Assembly: GCF_003710865.1 (NCBI RefSeq)
Contig: NZ_RHHO01000016.1
Span: 62,001-126,000 of the forward strand
Length of the DNA: 64,000 nt
Origin: Brevibacillus borstelensis
GTDB taxonomy: Bacteria; Bacillota; Bacilli; Brevibacillales; Brevibacillaceae
Direction: 5' to 3'
The notes beneath the pieces are model-generated. The model did not search any database. It saw nothing but the letters and a program-made list of their open reading frames with translations, and had not been told where the DNA came from. Below, piece after piece: positions 33,294 to 41,943 of this stretch. Made by a program: the position numbers and the translations under genes. Each line of letters begins with the position of its first letter. Position 1 is the stretch's first letter.

Positions 33294-33644
33294 CTAGGCG
33301 GCTTCTTCTGCCTCTCCATCCGATTTTTCCTTCGCTTTGTTCAAAATGACAATTCCCACGATAACAAGGACGAGCGCAACAACCTTGATCAGGCTCAGGC
33401 TTTCCTGAAAAGCGAACACCCCGATCAAAGCAGTCAAAGCCGTTCCTACTCCTGACCAGGTTGCATAGGCCGTGGAGAGCGGAATCGTCTTGAGGGCAAA
33501 GCTCAGACACGTAAACGAGGCCAAAAAACCGATGGCCACACCGATGGAGGGCCAGAGAACCGTAAAGCCTTCCGATATTTTCAGCATCGTAGAGCCGAAC
33601 GTCTCCAGCGCTATCGCCAAGCTTAAATAGATCACACCTGTCAC
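33294..33644 (-). CDS. Small multidrug resistance protein (pair member 2)
   Basis: 116 residues with four membrane helices. It has the SMR glutamate in LAIALETFGSTMLK (E14) and YATWSGVGT, plus an unusual acidic C-terminal tail (EKSDGEAEEAA). SMR proteins exchange protons for cationic drugs or guanidinium. It lies 17 bases after a second SMR gene; paired SMRs such as EbrAB or YvdRS work as heterodimers, where unequal tails fix opposite topology. Third gene of a TetR operon. Confidence 0.92.
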   Translation of the reverse strand: MTGVIYLSLAIALETFGSTMLKISEGFTVLWPSIGVAIGFLASFTCLSFALKTIPLSTAYATWSGVGTALTALIGVFAFQESLSLIKVVALVLVIVGIVILNKAKEKSDGEAEEAA

Positions 33645-33661
33645 AACCGATAACCTCCCAC

Positions 33662-33976
33662 TTATTTCGCAAGATTCAGCAGGACAATGCCAATGATCAG
33701 GATGGCAATGCCTGCGATCGCTTGCTTGTTTACTTTTTCTCTAAACAGGTACACGCCCACAAGCACGGTCAGAATCGTCCCGACGCCGCTCCAGGTCGCA
33801 TACGAAAGCCCCAGCGGAAGTGCTTTCAGCGCCAGGGACAATGCATAGAAGGCCGCTCCGTAACCGATCACCACGCCGACACTCGGCAAAAAGCGCGAAA
33901 AACCGTTGGACAGCTTTAACATGGTAGAAGCGAATACCTCCAGGACAATCGCTGCCCCCAGAAATACATAGGCCAT
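33662..33976 (-). CDS. Small multidrug resistance protein (pair member 1)
   Basis: 104 residues, four membrane helices, E13 in AIVLEVFASTMLK and YATWSGVGTIL. It lacks the tail of its partner. Likely one half of a heterodimeric exporter. It is 50 bases downstream of the TetR gene on the same strand. Confidence 0.92.
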   Translation of the reverse strand: MAYVFLGAAIVLEVFASTMLKLSNGFSRFLPSVGVVIGYGAAFYALSLALKALPLGLSYATWSGVGTILTVLVGVYLFREKVNKQAIAGIAILIIGIVLLNLAK

Positions 33977-34026
33977 GATTCTTTTCCCCTCTCATTTGTG
34001 TACGTGCAATTCCAGGCCAGCTCCGC

Positions 34027-34569
34027 TCAATCCGATTCTCCCTTGGTGAGCTGGATTAATCTCGCGATGACTTTCGCTTTCATCTCGTCATTTACAGGAT
34101 TGAACTGGAACATGTCGTTATACCACAGTCCATCCGCGACGAGGTAGATGATATTGGCTAACACAGGGTCGATCTGGTCTTCTCCGGTCTTGGCGTAGAA
34201 CTGCAAAAAACAGTCCTCCAAAGGACGGAGCAGCTCTCGGTTCTCCATCACTCCACTGAACAATGCCGAATACAGCTCATTATTTTTTGACTTGTCGTCG
34301 CCCGTCAGCTTCAAGTACGTCCGAGTCCATCTTCCGCGAGGGTCATCGTCTTCATCGTAAATGGCTTGGAATTGCTTTTCGACTTGTTCCTTGGCATAGA
34401 TGACGATGGCTTCGATCAAGGCTTCTTTGGTTGAGAAGTGATACAAAAGGCCTCCCTTGCTTACCTGGGCCTCCTTGGCAACGGCATCCAAAGTGAGCTG
34501 GGCTGCTCCTTCGGAAAGAATGACGCGAGTCGCGGCCTCGATTATGTCAACGCGTTTAGATGAACGCAT
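34027..34569 (-). CDS. TetR family regulator
   Basis: 180 residues. The N-terminal helix-turn-helix (IIEAATRVILSEGAAQLTLD, AVAKEAQVSKGGLLYHF) is of the AcrR/QacR kind, and the C-terminal ligand domain is helical. ATG 34569 follows GGGGGG at 8 bases. A palindromic operator lies 38 bases upstream. It probably represses its own operon with the two SMR exporters and is released by a cationic drug (inference). Confidence 0.92.
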   Translation of the reverse strand: MRSSKRVDIIEAATRVILSEGAAQLTLDAVAKEAQVSKGGLLYHFSTKEALIEAIVIYAKEQVEKQFQAIYDEDDDPRGRWTRTYLKLTGDDKSKNNELYSALFSGVMENRELLRPLEDCFLQFYAKTGEDQIDPVLANIIYLVADGLWYNDMFQFNPVNDEMKAKVIARLIQLTKGESD

Positions 34570-34604
34570 ATGTCATGCCCCCCTGTTTTGTCCACATCAT
34601 TAGT

Positions 34605-34622
34605 GTACCGTCTGGACGGTTT
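34605..34622. promoter_or_regulatory. TetR operator
   Basis: ACCGTC-TG-GACGGT (34607-34620), an inverted repeat of the AAACCGTCCAGACGGT type common for AcrR/QacR-like repressors, just upstream of the tetR start. Confidence 0.75.
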
Positions 34623-34676
34623 AGTTTTCAACGTTTTTTTATCTATTCCACCTATCACCCTATCAAGACTGACTGG

Positions 34677-34803
34677 CTCAAGTGTTGTTCGAGGTCGAGG
34701 ACTCGCTCACGTGTTGCTTATGTCCCGGACTTGTTCCCGTGTTGCTCAGGGCCTGGGCTCGCTCAAGTGTTGTTCATGCCCTGGGCTCGTTCGCATGCTG
34801 CTC
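34677..34803. repeat. Degenerate 28-bp tandem repeat, about 4.5 copies
   Basis: Units follow G(C/T)TC-(A/C)(A/C)GTGTTG-(C/T)TCA..., ending GG(G/A)CTC. Units are 28 or 29 bases, not a multiple of three, so they are not a coding repeat. It lies in the region (34621-34929) between tetR and the next small ORF. Confidence 0.65.
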
Positions 34804-34929
34804 ATCTCCCGCCGCAGCTTCGCAAGGCTTCCGTTGACAGCCCCCCTTCCCGTGAATAATGTCTGTCTTCGCTTTTGCCATTTTTAAAAATGAATGAACC
34901 AAATGGTTAATGGAAGAGGAGAGGAAATC

Positions 34930-35088
34930 ATGCAGGGCTTGCAGCAGTGGCTTGGCAAGCGGGTGACAATCTCTTACCTTCCCGCAAAAGCGCTTTTTCT
35001 CAGCCTGCACGTCCTCGCCAATCCCGACCACCACACCTCCCGTATCGGCCGGGTGCGCGAAAGCAGCCGTGGTTTCAAGCTGCGATGA
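34930..35088 (+). CDS. Short ORF, 52 residues
   Basis: ATG 34930 has a strong ribosome site (AGAGGAGAGG, about 6 bases away) and encodes MQGLQQWLGKRVTISYLPAK and a basic tail. A terminator follows at 35154. No family recognised. It may be a short gene or a fragment of a longer one, as a decayed gene lies next to it. Confidence 0.4.
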   Translation: MQGLQQWLGKRVTISYLPAKALFLSLHVLANPDHHTSRIGRVRESSRGFKLR

Positions 35089-35153
35089 AAAGGCCGCAAA
35101 TGAGCCGTATAGCCTTGCCTTTGCCTTTACTTTGCCCTCCGTTTTTTTCAGAC

Positions 35154-35192
35154 AAAACAGCCACCAGAGTCGGTGGCTGTTTGCTTTGTTTT
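35154..35192 (+). terminator. Terminator after the 52-residue ORF
   Basis: AAACAGCCACC (35155-35165) pairs with GGTGGCTGTTT (35172-35182), then a T-rich run. Confidence 0.75.
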
Positions 35193-35224
35193 CTTTCATT
35201 TGCTCGGGCTTTTTTCTGGCATAG

Positions 35225-35793
35225 CAGCTACCGGAATTCCTTCCGAAACAAAACGCGATCCTGTCCCTTGCCGTCATGGCTCACAAATACGGGCACGCCA
35301 TCCACCTCGCCGTTCCCTTTTTCTATCTAAAATCCCATGCGCTCCTGATGGAATGCGGCGATCCTCGCGGGGTGTGGGGAAGAAGCTTTCTCCCGATCCG
35401 CCCCGAGCTCTTGCAGGCAATCCGCAAGAAGCAGCTCTCGGTCTTTACCTGTCACTTGCCCATGGACACCAGCCGGCCCATCAGTACTGGCGGTGCGATC
35501 ATGGAAGCGTTGGAAGCCCAAACTATGCAGCCTTTCTGGCGGGAAGGAAACGGGCATGTCGGCATGATTTGCCGGGTAAAAGAGACGGATACCCCGTGTT
35601 TAATCGATCGTTTAACATCGATTTTCGCCATCTCCTGCGTTGACTTTGAGGGAAACAGCGAGAGAAGATTCAGTGCATTGCCATCGTTCCCGGCTGCGGG
35701 GATGTGGTCGACCGAATGCGTGAAGCGGAAGCGCTGGGCGCCGATGAGAAATCTGATGTGAAGCTTATTTCTCAGACACGGTGGTGGCTGTAG
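35225..35793 (+). pseudogene. Nif3-like (DUF34) protein gene, 5'-truncated and frameshifted
   Basis: The frame that includes ATG 35276 reads NAILSLAVMAHKYG, then PELLQAIRKKQLSVFTCHLP with STGGAIMEALE, and a GHVGMICRVKE strand, a Nif3-family (dinuclear metal hexamer) pattern. The family's C-terminal motif, IAIVPGCGDVVDRMREAEAL, is found in another frame from 35677, so a frameshift lies just before it. The upstream side stops at a TAG at 35222 and the N-terminal metal ligands are missing. The frame ends at 35793. Intact Nif3 proteins are usually over 250 residues. I conclude a decayed copy. Confidence 0.6.
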
Positions 35794-36025
35794 AGACTGG
35801 GCGGTTTTCCACGGGAATGGACGGCGGATCGAATCGTATAATGCAGCCCATTTACGTAAGATACTTGTTTGGCGATGATCACGGTATGGCTCCTTCCTGA
35901 CACAGGTTGCCACATATTACCACTGCGGACGAGAACAAAAAAAGATAGCTCATTTCTTAGCCAAGAAGCAGAGCTATCCTGCCTATGTTTTTGTATGTAA
36001 GGAAGCTTTCTTTCGATTGTGCGAA

Positions 36026-36238
36026 TCACCCGCCTTGCCGTGTGCGTCCGACCGGCAGCCTCTCCTTGGGCGTGGCCGTTTTTTCCAGCGGAAACCGCTT
36101 TTTCTCGGTCCGCTCGATCTGGGTGATCTGCGATTCGTGCACGATGATGTTCAGCGTCCCGTACTCCAGCCCCTCAAGAGCTTGCAAAATCATCTCCAGA
36201 CGGGTGTCAACGGATTTTCCATGTCCTTTGTTCGACAT
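36026..36238 (-). CDS. yezD: YezD family protein (DUF2292)
   Basis: 70 residues. The core VDTRLEMILQALEGLEYGTL, then NIIVHESQITQIERTEKKRF, is the complete DUF2292 domain; the tail is basic. YezD-like proteins are often linked to sulfur assimilation genes, but none adjoins here. ATG 36238 follows AGGAG at 8 bases. Confidence 0.85.
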   Translation of the reverse strand: MSNKGHGKSVDTRLEMILQALEGLEYGTLNIIVHESQITQIERTEKKRFPLEKTATPKERLPVGRTRQGG

Positions 36239-36379
36239 ACGTTCCACTCCTGTTTATGCCCGATTTGATTTGCTTTCTCGATTGCATGGTCGCGGGTTAT
36301 CCGGACCTGGCGCGATTAAAGAAATGAATAATCTGCATTATTCATATCATATAAGTCGGATTTAAAGGCCAAAAAAGTA

Positions 36380-36649
36380 CTACAACACCTTTTCCATCAT
36401 CGTACACGAGCGTCTGCAAAAGACAATCGGAAGCTTTTTGGCTTTCGCCTGGCTCTTTACGTGACAAGACAGATTGTGATTGACGAAATCCGTAAACACT
36501 ACGATCATTTTCGTATCAGCGGGGATGTTCACTTTGTACTGGGAATGTTTGCGTCCCGTGACGTGATAAATTTGCCGGTAACCGCGTCCGTGGAGCACAT
36601 CGGTGATATTGCCCAAGCGGTCTCCGCCAATGACCAAAACTGCTGACAT
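36380..36649 (-). CDS. DUF2325 domain protein
   Basis: 89 residues: MSAVLVIGGDRLGNITDVLH at the start, IYHVTGRKHSQYK, MIVVFTDFVNHNL, and a C-terminal VFCRRSC. DUF2325 is a small Rossmann-like domain of unknown function. The start is set at ATG 36649, just after GGAGGGAGAAGCG; the in-frame ORF to 36751 has no ribosome site. Two cysteines near the end are noteworthy. Confidence 0.85.
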   Translation of the reverse strand: MSAVLVIGGDRLGNITDVLHGRGYRQIYHVTGRKHSQYKVNIPADTKMIVVFTDFVNHNLSCHVKSQAKAKKLPIVFCRRSCTMMEKVL

Positions 36650-36972
36650 CGCTTCTCCCTCCAGACCTTTTCCTTTTTTCAATACCGTACAATCCGTTCG
36701 TGATTTCTGTTCGCTTGCTGTTCTCGTGTATTCCTGATCGTCAAAAGACAAGCAGAGCCCCTTGGTTGCGGGGAAACCTCCAGTTGTCCAGTCGGTTTCG
36801 CAGTGTTCGCGCGTAATCCCAAGTATTTTTATAGGTTTTTACATCATTATAAAAAGTTCGTTGTTGCCTGTCAACGGCTGTTTGTGGTGTGAACTGTTTC
36901 CGCTGGTAATTAATTGCAATTCATCGTTGTTTCGTGCTTTTAAAAATGGTGGGTGTTCGCGCGATAGTGGAG

Positions 36973-37184
36973 GAGATGAAACAGGGAGAAAACACTTCAG
37001 GTTCGGTGGGACACTTGCTGGGGGGCTGTACTGGCCGGCCCCATTTCAAAAGCGGAAGCCGCGTCCAAAAGCAGTATTTTCAAAGATGCGATTCAGAGTT
37101 GGACGCTAAGGGCAGCTTCCGCTTTTGGAATGGAGCCTGGGCGGTGTCCCAAAGACCTTCGCTGTTTTCTCCCTGTTTCATCTC
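36973..37184. repeat. 212-bp imperfect palindrome (MITE-like or structured RNA)
   Basis: The left arm GAGATGAAACAGGGAGAAAA (from 36973) matches the right arm end TTTTCTCCCTGTTTCATCTC (to 37184). Pairing continues inward through GGGACAC/GTGTCCC, CAAAAGCGGAAGC/GCTTCCGCTTTTG, and GCGTCCAA/TTGGACGC around a short centre. No transposase is present and no target duplication is obvious. Confidence 0.75.
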
Positions 37185-37242
37185 TACAGCTTTTCGTTTT
37201 TACCGGTATTTTTAGAAGGAGAATCAAGGAAGACGCAAAAAA

Positions 37243-37271
37243 GAAAGACCTTCTTATTGGGAAGGCCTTTC
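37243..37271 (-). terminator. Terminator of namA
   Basis: On the minus strand AAAGGCCTTC pairs with GAAGGTCTTT, then CTTTTTT, about 130 bases past the namA stop. Confidence 0.65.
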
Positions 37272-37400
37272 CTTGCTTCTTGTTTCTTTAGACTTTTATT
37301 CATCTGCTTGTGGAAACAAAGCTTCGTTCCGATATCGCAACGGGTCGGTCACGCCAATCGTTTTTGCTTTGTTTATCTAACTGAGACAAAACAGCATTCC

Positions 37401-38429
37401 TTAAAAAGCCCGTCCGTATTGCTTTGGAGGCACGAGTTCGCCGTTTAGCTGCTTGATCGCGTGCAGCGCCCAGTACGGGTCGCGGAGCATAGCGCGGCCG
37501 ACGGCGACCAGATCGGCGTCACCGTTGCCCAGCGTCGCTGCGGCAAGATGGGGGTCGTCGAGGATGCCTACGGCGATGACCGGGACGTCAAGCGCTTCCT
37601 TGATCGCACGGGCCATCGGGACCTGGTAGCCGGGATGGATGCCGGGGCGGCCACCCGAACCGATCGGGCCTTCTCCGCCGCTGGTGATGTGGAAGATGTC
37701 CACGCCCGCCTCCCGGTAACGCCGGCAAAGCTCGGTGCTGTATTCCAATCCGTAGCCGCCGTCGATATACTCGACTGCCGATATCCGCATGATCAGCGGC
37801 ATTTCCGGCGGCAGCACGCTTTTGACAGCCTGTATGACTTCGATGCCGAACAGCGCGGGGTCCTGGCCGTACTCGTCGCTCCGCTTGTTGGTAGCCGGGG
37901 AGTGGAACTGGTGGATCAAATAGCCGTGCGCCCCGTGCAGCTCGATGGTGTCTACGCCAGCTTCGACAGCCCGCCGCGCTGCATCGCGGAACAGCCCGAC
38001 CATTTCCTTCACCTCGTCCGTGGTGAGGGCACGCGGCGTCTTGAACTGATCGCTAAATGCGATAGGCGACGGTGCGACAGGCACTTCCGCATCCTGCGCC
38101 TTGCGTCCAGCATGAGCGATCTGGATGCCGATCTTCGTTCCGTATTTCTGCACTTCGGAGATGATTCTTGCGAAGGCGGGAACTTGCTCGTCAGACCACA
38201 GGCCGAGATCGTAATCGGTAATCCGCCCGTCCGGGTCCACATCGGTCATTTCCATGATGATCAGTCCGGTACCGCCGACAGCCCGGGATACGTAGTGGAC
38301 GAAATGCCAATCGTTCGGCGCGCCGTCCTTGGCCTCTACGGAATACTGGCACATCGGGGGCATGACGATACGGTTTTTGAGCGACAACCCTTTGTACTGA
38401 AATGGGGAATCCAGCTTGATCATAGCCAT
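37401..38429 (-). CDS. namA: NADPH dehydrogenase NamA (old yellow enzyme, YqjM-like)
   Basis: 342 residues, close to YqjM (338). FMN and substrate motifs are KNRIVMPPMCQYS (with the redox-tuning Cys), QIAHAGRK (H-x-x-R pair), HGAHGYLIHQFHSP, NKRSDEYG, and AVGRAMLRDPYW. It reduces activated C=C bonds of enones and nitro compounds with NADPH, in the cytoplasm. The start ATG 38429 is 8 bases from GGAG; the ORF runs in frame to 38690 with no homology. Monocistronic. Confidence 0.95.
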   Translation of the reverse strand: MAMIKLDSPFQYKGLSLKNRIVMPPMCQYSVEAKDGAPNDWHFVHYVSRAVGGTGLIIMEMTDVDPDGRITDYDLGLWSDEQVPAFARIISEVQKYGTKIGIQIAHAGRKAQDAEVPVAPSPIAFSDQFKTPRALTTDEVKEMVGLFRDAARRAVEAGVDTIELHGAHGYLIHQFHSPATNKRSDEYGQDPALFGIEVIQAVKSVLPPEMPLIMRISAVEYIDGGYGLEYSTELCRRYREAGVDIFHITSGGEGPIGSGGRPGIHPGYQVPMARAIKEALDVPVIAVGILDDPHLAAATLGNGDADLVAVGRAMLRDPYWALHAIKQLNGELVPPKQYGRAF

Positions 38430-38601
38430 ACTGTTAGCTCCAGCTCCTTCCTTTTCTTTCGGTACGTTTATCATCTCAAAAGCGCCCCCGATTGGCAAAG
38501 CTTCTTGACACTTTCGTTGCAGTTTTGACAGGAGGAGACACCCGATACAACTGGTGCGGCCTTCCGCCATTCTCTGATGGCCCGCCATTTTCCTCCAATC
38601 A

Positions 38602-38645
38602 AGAAAAACAAAAGCCCACAAGCCGAAGCGTTCCGACTTGCGGGC
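38602..38645 (-). terminator. Terminator of the lipoprotein gene
   Basis: On the minus strand GCCCGCAAGTCG pairs with CGGCTTGTGGGC, followed by TTTTGTTTTTC. Confidence 0.85.
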
Positions 38646-38658
38646 AGTCCAGTGCTCC

Positions 38659-39321
38659 TCATTCATACAGATCTTCTGTAATGAGAACAACCTCGCCGAG
38701 GTGGCCTGGATTGTCAGGAGAGTCGCTTTTCATCTCAAGCAGATAAAAGCCGTCCACATATGTAAAGGAAGCGGAGACGGCGTCCTTTTTTGCCGGCACG
38801 CCTGCCGAATTGACCGTCAGCCCCAACGCTCCCATCACCTTCATGATATCATCCGGATATTTGTAAGGCGCTCCCTTCTCTATCGACAGCTTAATCCGCA
38901 CGGCTTTCCCGTCCATAAATATGACGCTGATCGTCCCGATTCCAACCGTATAATCATTTTGTCTGTACGGCATCTGCTTTTCTGTGGACGTCAGTATCCT
39001 TTCGCCATTCTCGGATTGAATCGGTGTCCCCAGTACTGCGGAAACCTCTTCTTCCGTCTTGCCCGCAATTAATGTAATATCAAATAGTCCCGTTGCTGCA
39101 TTTTCAATTTGACCAGGTTCGCTGCCGGCTGCGGCAGCCCCCGTGCCCTGCTCTGGATTGGCACCCGGCTTAGCAGTATCCGGTACGGGTGTTTCCTTTG
39201 CTTCCTGCTGTCCCTGGACGGATGCGGTCCTTTGATCAAACACATCCTGAGGCTGCGTCTTCTCTGTGGTACAGCCCGTTAGAATTGCGATAGCCACTAT
39301 TAGGTATGCAATCTGTTTCAT
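38659..39321 (-). CDS. Lipoprotein of unknown function
   Basis: 220 residues. The lipoprotein signal MKQIAYLIVAIAILTGC gives a lipobox ILTGC. A low-complexity linker (about 25-75) follows, then a globular domain LFDITLIAGKTEEEVSAVLG ... TISVIFMDGKAVRIKLSI. That pattern (a glycine-linked helix and repeated strands) resembles BLIP/SmpA-like folds, only weakly. ATG 39321 follows AAGGGGG. Single gene with strong terminator. Confidence 0.75.
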   Translation of the reverse strand: MKQIAYLIVAIAILTGCTTEKTQPQDVFDQRTASVQGQQEAKETPVPDTAKPGANPEQGTGAAAAGSEPGQIENAATGLFDITLIAGKTEEEVSAVLGTPIQSENGERILTSTEKQMPYRQNDYTVGIGTISVIFMDGKAVRIKLSIEKGAPYKYPDDIMKVMGALGLTVNSAGVPAKKDAVSASFTYVDGFYLLEMKSDSPDNPGHLGEVVLITEDLYE

Positions 39322-39462
39322 GACAACCCCCTTCCGCCTCCCCTTCATTATACGCCATCCGAGCTGAATTCACTATTTTCTGTAAATAAATATCATAGAC
39401 AAACATAAAGAAAGCTTCCATTGAAGCTCTTCGAAGAAGCAGATTCTTCGTTGCAGGAAGCG

Positions 39463-39506
39463 AAAAAACCCCCTTGGGCAACCTGTATGGCCGCCTTTCG
39501 GGGGTC
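39463..39506 (-). terminator. Terminator of the citrate synthase gene
   Basis: On the minus strand ACCCCC pairs with GGGGGT over a partly paired loop, then TTTTTC. Confidence 0.7.
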
Positions 39507-39529
39507 GTCAAAAACTTTTCCTATTTCCT

Positions 39530-40630
39530 TTATTCCGGCATGGAACCGATATAGTTGGACTGCGGGCGGATAATCCGGTTGTTGCTCGCCTGCTCCAGGA
39601 CGTGAGCGCTCCAGCCTACCACACGGCTCACGGCGAAGGTCGGCGTGAACAGGAAGTCATCCAGGCCCACGGCACGCATCACTGCTGCGGCAAAAAACTC
39701 TACGTTGGTATGCAGCTTGCGGCCCGGTTTATATTCGTCCAAAAGCTTCAAGCCGACTTGTTCCACGTGGGTCGCCAGGTCAAACCACGGATCGTCGGCA
39801 GAGAGCTGGGAAGCTACCACGCGAAGCGCTGTCGCCCGTGGATCGATTGTCTTGTAAACGCGATGGCCAAAGCCCATCAAACGCTCGCCGTTTTCCAGCT
39901 TGGCGCGGAGCCAAGGCTCTGCGTTTTCCTTCGTGCCGATGGCTTCGATCATTTCCGTTACTTCAGAAGGAGCGCCGCCATGCAGCGGTCCTTTCAATGC
40001 GCCGATTGCCGCTGTGATCGAAGAGATCAGGTCTGATTGAGTCGAGGCGACGACTCGTCCGGAGAATGTCGATGCGTTCATGCCATGCTCCTGGGTGAGG
40101 ATCAGGTAGGCATCCAGGGCCCGGACATGCGCCGGACTCGGCTCCTGACCTTTCAGCATATACAGGTAGTTGGCTGTATGATTCAGGTCCTGGCGGGGAT
40201 TGAGCGGTTCGCGTCCAGCCAGGCGGGCAAAGCGGTGAGCGACGATTGTCGGCATTTTCGCGGTCAGAGAAATCACCTGATCGAGGCTTGGCGGCCATGC
40301 GTGATCGGGAGCAGCCAGCGCAGAGACGCCGGTCCTCAGCACACTCATCATATCGACATCCGCAGGTATCAGATCGAGAATGCCTTTTACATGTGCAGGC
40401 AGTTCCCGGTTGGCCCTCATTTTGTCTTGCAGCTCGGCAAGCTCCTGTGCGCTCGGCAGGTGCCCGTACCAGAGCAGGTGAGCGACTTCCTCAAAGGTGT
40501 GATGAATCGCCAGATCCCGCGCCCAGTGGCCGCGGTAAACCAGGAGTCCGTTTTGGCCATCCACCAGACTTAAATCCGTTTCGGCTACGGCAATCCCGTC
40601 TAAACCGATTGCTAACGTATGTGTTGTCAT
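39530..40630 (-). CDS. citA: Citrate synthase
   Basis: 366 residues, the same length as B. subtilis CitA. The catalytic residues lie in GPLHGGAPSEV and MGFGHRVYKTIDPRA (two His), with TNVEFFAAAVMRAVGL near the C-terminus. It condenses oxaloacetate and acetyl-CoA at the entry of the TCA cycle. The start ATG 40630 is 8 bases from GGAG. It is monocistronic, unlike citZ, which usually precedes icd and mdh. A LysR regulator lies two genes upstream, recalling citA-citR in B. subtilis, though there citR is adjacent. The paralogue choice is tentative. Confidence 0.92.
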   Translation of the reverse strand: MTTHTLAIGLDGIAVAETDLSLVDGQNGLLVYRGHWARDLAIHHTFEEVAHLLWYGHLPSAQELAELQDKMRANRELPAHVKGILDLIPADVDMMSVLRTGVSALAAPDHAWPPSLDQVISLTAKMPTIVAHRFARLAGREPLNPRQDLNHTANYLYMLKGQEPSPAHVRALDAYLILTQEHGMNASTFSGRVVASTQSDLISSITAAIGALKGPLHGGAPSEVTEMIEAIGTKENAEPWLRAKLENGERLMGFGHRVYKTIDPRATALRVVASQLSADDPWFDLATHVEQVGLKLLDEYKPGRKLHTNVEFFAAAVMRAVGLDDFLFTPTFAVSRVVGWSAHVLEQASNNRIIRPQSNYIGSMPE

Positions 40631-40731
40631 GATCACCACTCCTTTTTTCTCCGTATCTTTCCCTTAAGTATATCGATTAAAAAACACAAAGGGAAATAGA
40701 AGAAATCAGGGGTTTTGATCACTTTCTGCAA

Positions 40732-41808
40732 TCAATTGGCAGGCGTCGCCGGCTTTGTCCTTCGACGCCCATACGTCATGAAGCGCCAGACGGTTTCCAT
40801 CGGACCTCGTTCGAAATATCTCATCCAGATCGTGCTTGCGACCAACTGAAAGACATAGATGCCGATAGCCAGGTACAGCCACTGAACAAGCGGCATCGGC
40901 TGGATGTGGAAGAAATGAATGATCGTCATCACGAGAAATGTCTGCCCGAGATAGTTGCTCAACGCCATTTGACCTGCGTATCCAAAAGGTCGCAGCACGC
41001 GCTGGATCCTTTCTTTCGTCAACAGAACAAACAGGCCCGCAATAAAAAACAAGGCAGTCGGCAGGGTTCCCAGATTGACCATAATTTCACGGGCAGCGTC
41101 CATCGTTTCTCCCGGATGTACATAAGTCCAAATCATGGCGCATTCTACTGGAATGCTTAGCACCAGTGCGGTCAGACAGACGCTTTTCAAAAGCTTAACG
41201 TGCGTAGCCACAGCACTGATCAGGCCTCGTTTCCCTGCATACAAGCCCAGCAGGAACATCGTGAAAATGGCGAGAATGTCGCTGCCAATAGCGCTTGCCC
41301 AGGTGTTTATTTCCACGCCCGACAGCGTTTGCCAAAGCACGATCGCCTTTGCCGCCGTGTACAGAAGCCCTGTGCCTCCCGCCCAAGCCAGGATGGTTGA
41401 TGTCTTTCTCCGATAAAACGGTATCAACAAAAATCCGATGACAGCATAAACGGTCAGAATGTCCCCAAACCAAATCACCATATGCACAATACCAATCAAA
41501 AGCAGGGCCAGCAGCCTCCGGGTAAAGCGCCAATACACTTTGTCCCTCCGCTGCTCAGCACGAGACATGAAAATAAAAAATCCCAGGCCGAACAGGAATG
41601 AAAAAATACTATAGAACTTGGTCTGAATCATTACATCGTACAGCAGTCTCAAAAGCGCATTAATCCCCGTCTCTTCCGGCATCGGCATCTCTTCCGTATA
41701 AATAAGAAAAGAGGGCATATTTACGATCAAAATGCCAAACAGAGCAATCCCCCTGACGATGTCGATGGAAAAGATCCGATCTCTTTTAGCGATGGGTTCC
41801 GCCCCCAT
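40732..41808 (-). CDS. DUF418 (YeiB-like) membrane protein
   Basis: 358 residues with about eight or nine membrane segments. It opens with RIFSIDIVRGIALFGILIVN, the family's start motif, and the C-terminal DUF418 has GQMALSNYLGQTF and YFERGPMETVWR. These proteins belong to the acyltransferase-like membrane superfamily; the role is unknown. AAAGGGG favours ATG 41808 over the TTG at 41817. Confidence 0.9.
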   Translation of the reverse strand: MGAEPIAKRDRIFSIDIVRGIALFGILIVNMPSFLIYTEEMPMPEETGINALLRLLYDVMIQTKFYSIFSFLFGLGFFIFMSRAEQRRDKVYWRFTRRLLALLLIGIVHMVIWFGDILTVYAVIGFLLIPFYRRKTSTILAWAGGTGLLYTAAKAIVLWQTLSGVEINTWASAIGSDILAIFTMFLLGLYAGKRGLISAVATHVKLLKSVCLTALVLSIPVECAMIWTYVHPGETMDAAREIMVNLGTLPTALFFIAGLFVLLTKERIQRVLRPFGYAGQMALSNYLGQTFLVMTIIHFFHIQPMPLVQWLYLAIGIYVFQLVASTIWMRYFERGPMETVWRFMTYGRRRTKPATPAN

Positions 41809-41943
41809 TGGTTTCAACCCCTTTGTTTAATCACACTAAACAAAAAGGAGTATACTAAAAGAAAAGAAAGCTGTTCCAGCGATATTCCTTACAGTTTGCT
41901 TACAGCTTTGTAATCTCTGTTCGTTTTTCTCTACCGGGGCACG

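Larger units (their letters stand above)
36650..37400. other. 750-base gene-free region with a palindromic element
   Basis: No credible gene. It contains the 212-bp imperfect palindrome (36973-37184) and the namA terminator (37243-37271). Confidence 0.6.

Noticed and set aside
34774-35277. Minus-strand ORF of 167 residues
   Set aside because: It crosses the terminator at 35154 and part of the Nif3-like remnant. No start signal or recognisable domain.
38430-38690. In-frame N-terminal extension of NamA
   Set aside because: NamA homologues begin at the MAMIKLDSP region, which has a good ribosome site; the extension has no family match and overlaps the upstream terminator.
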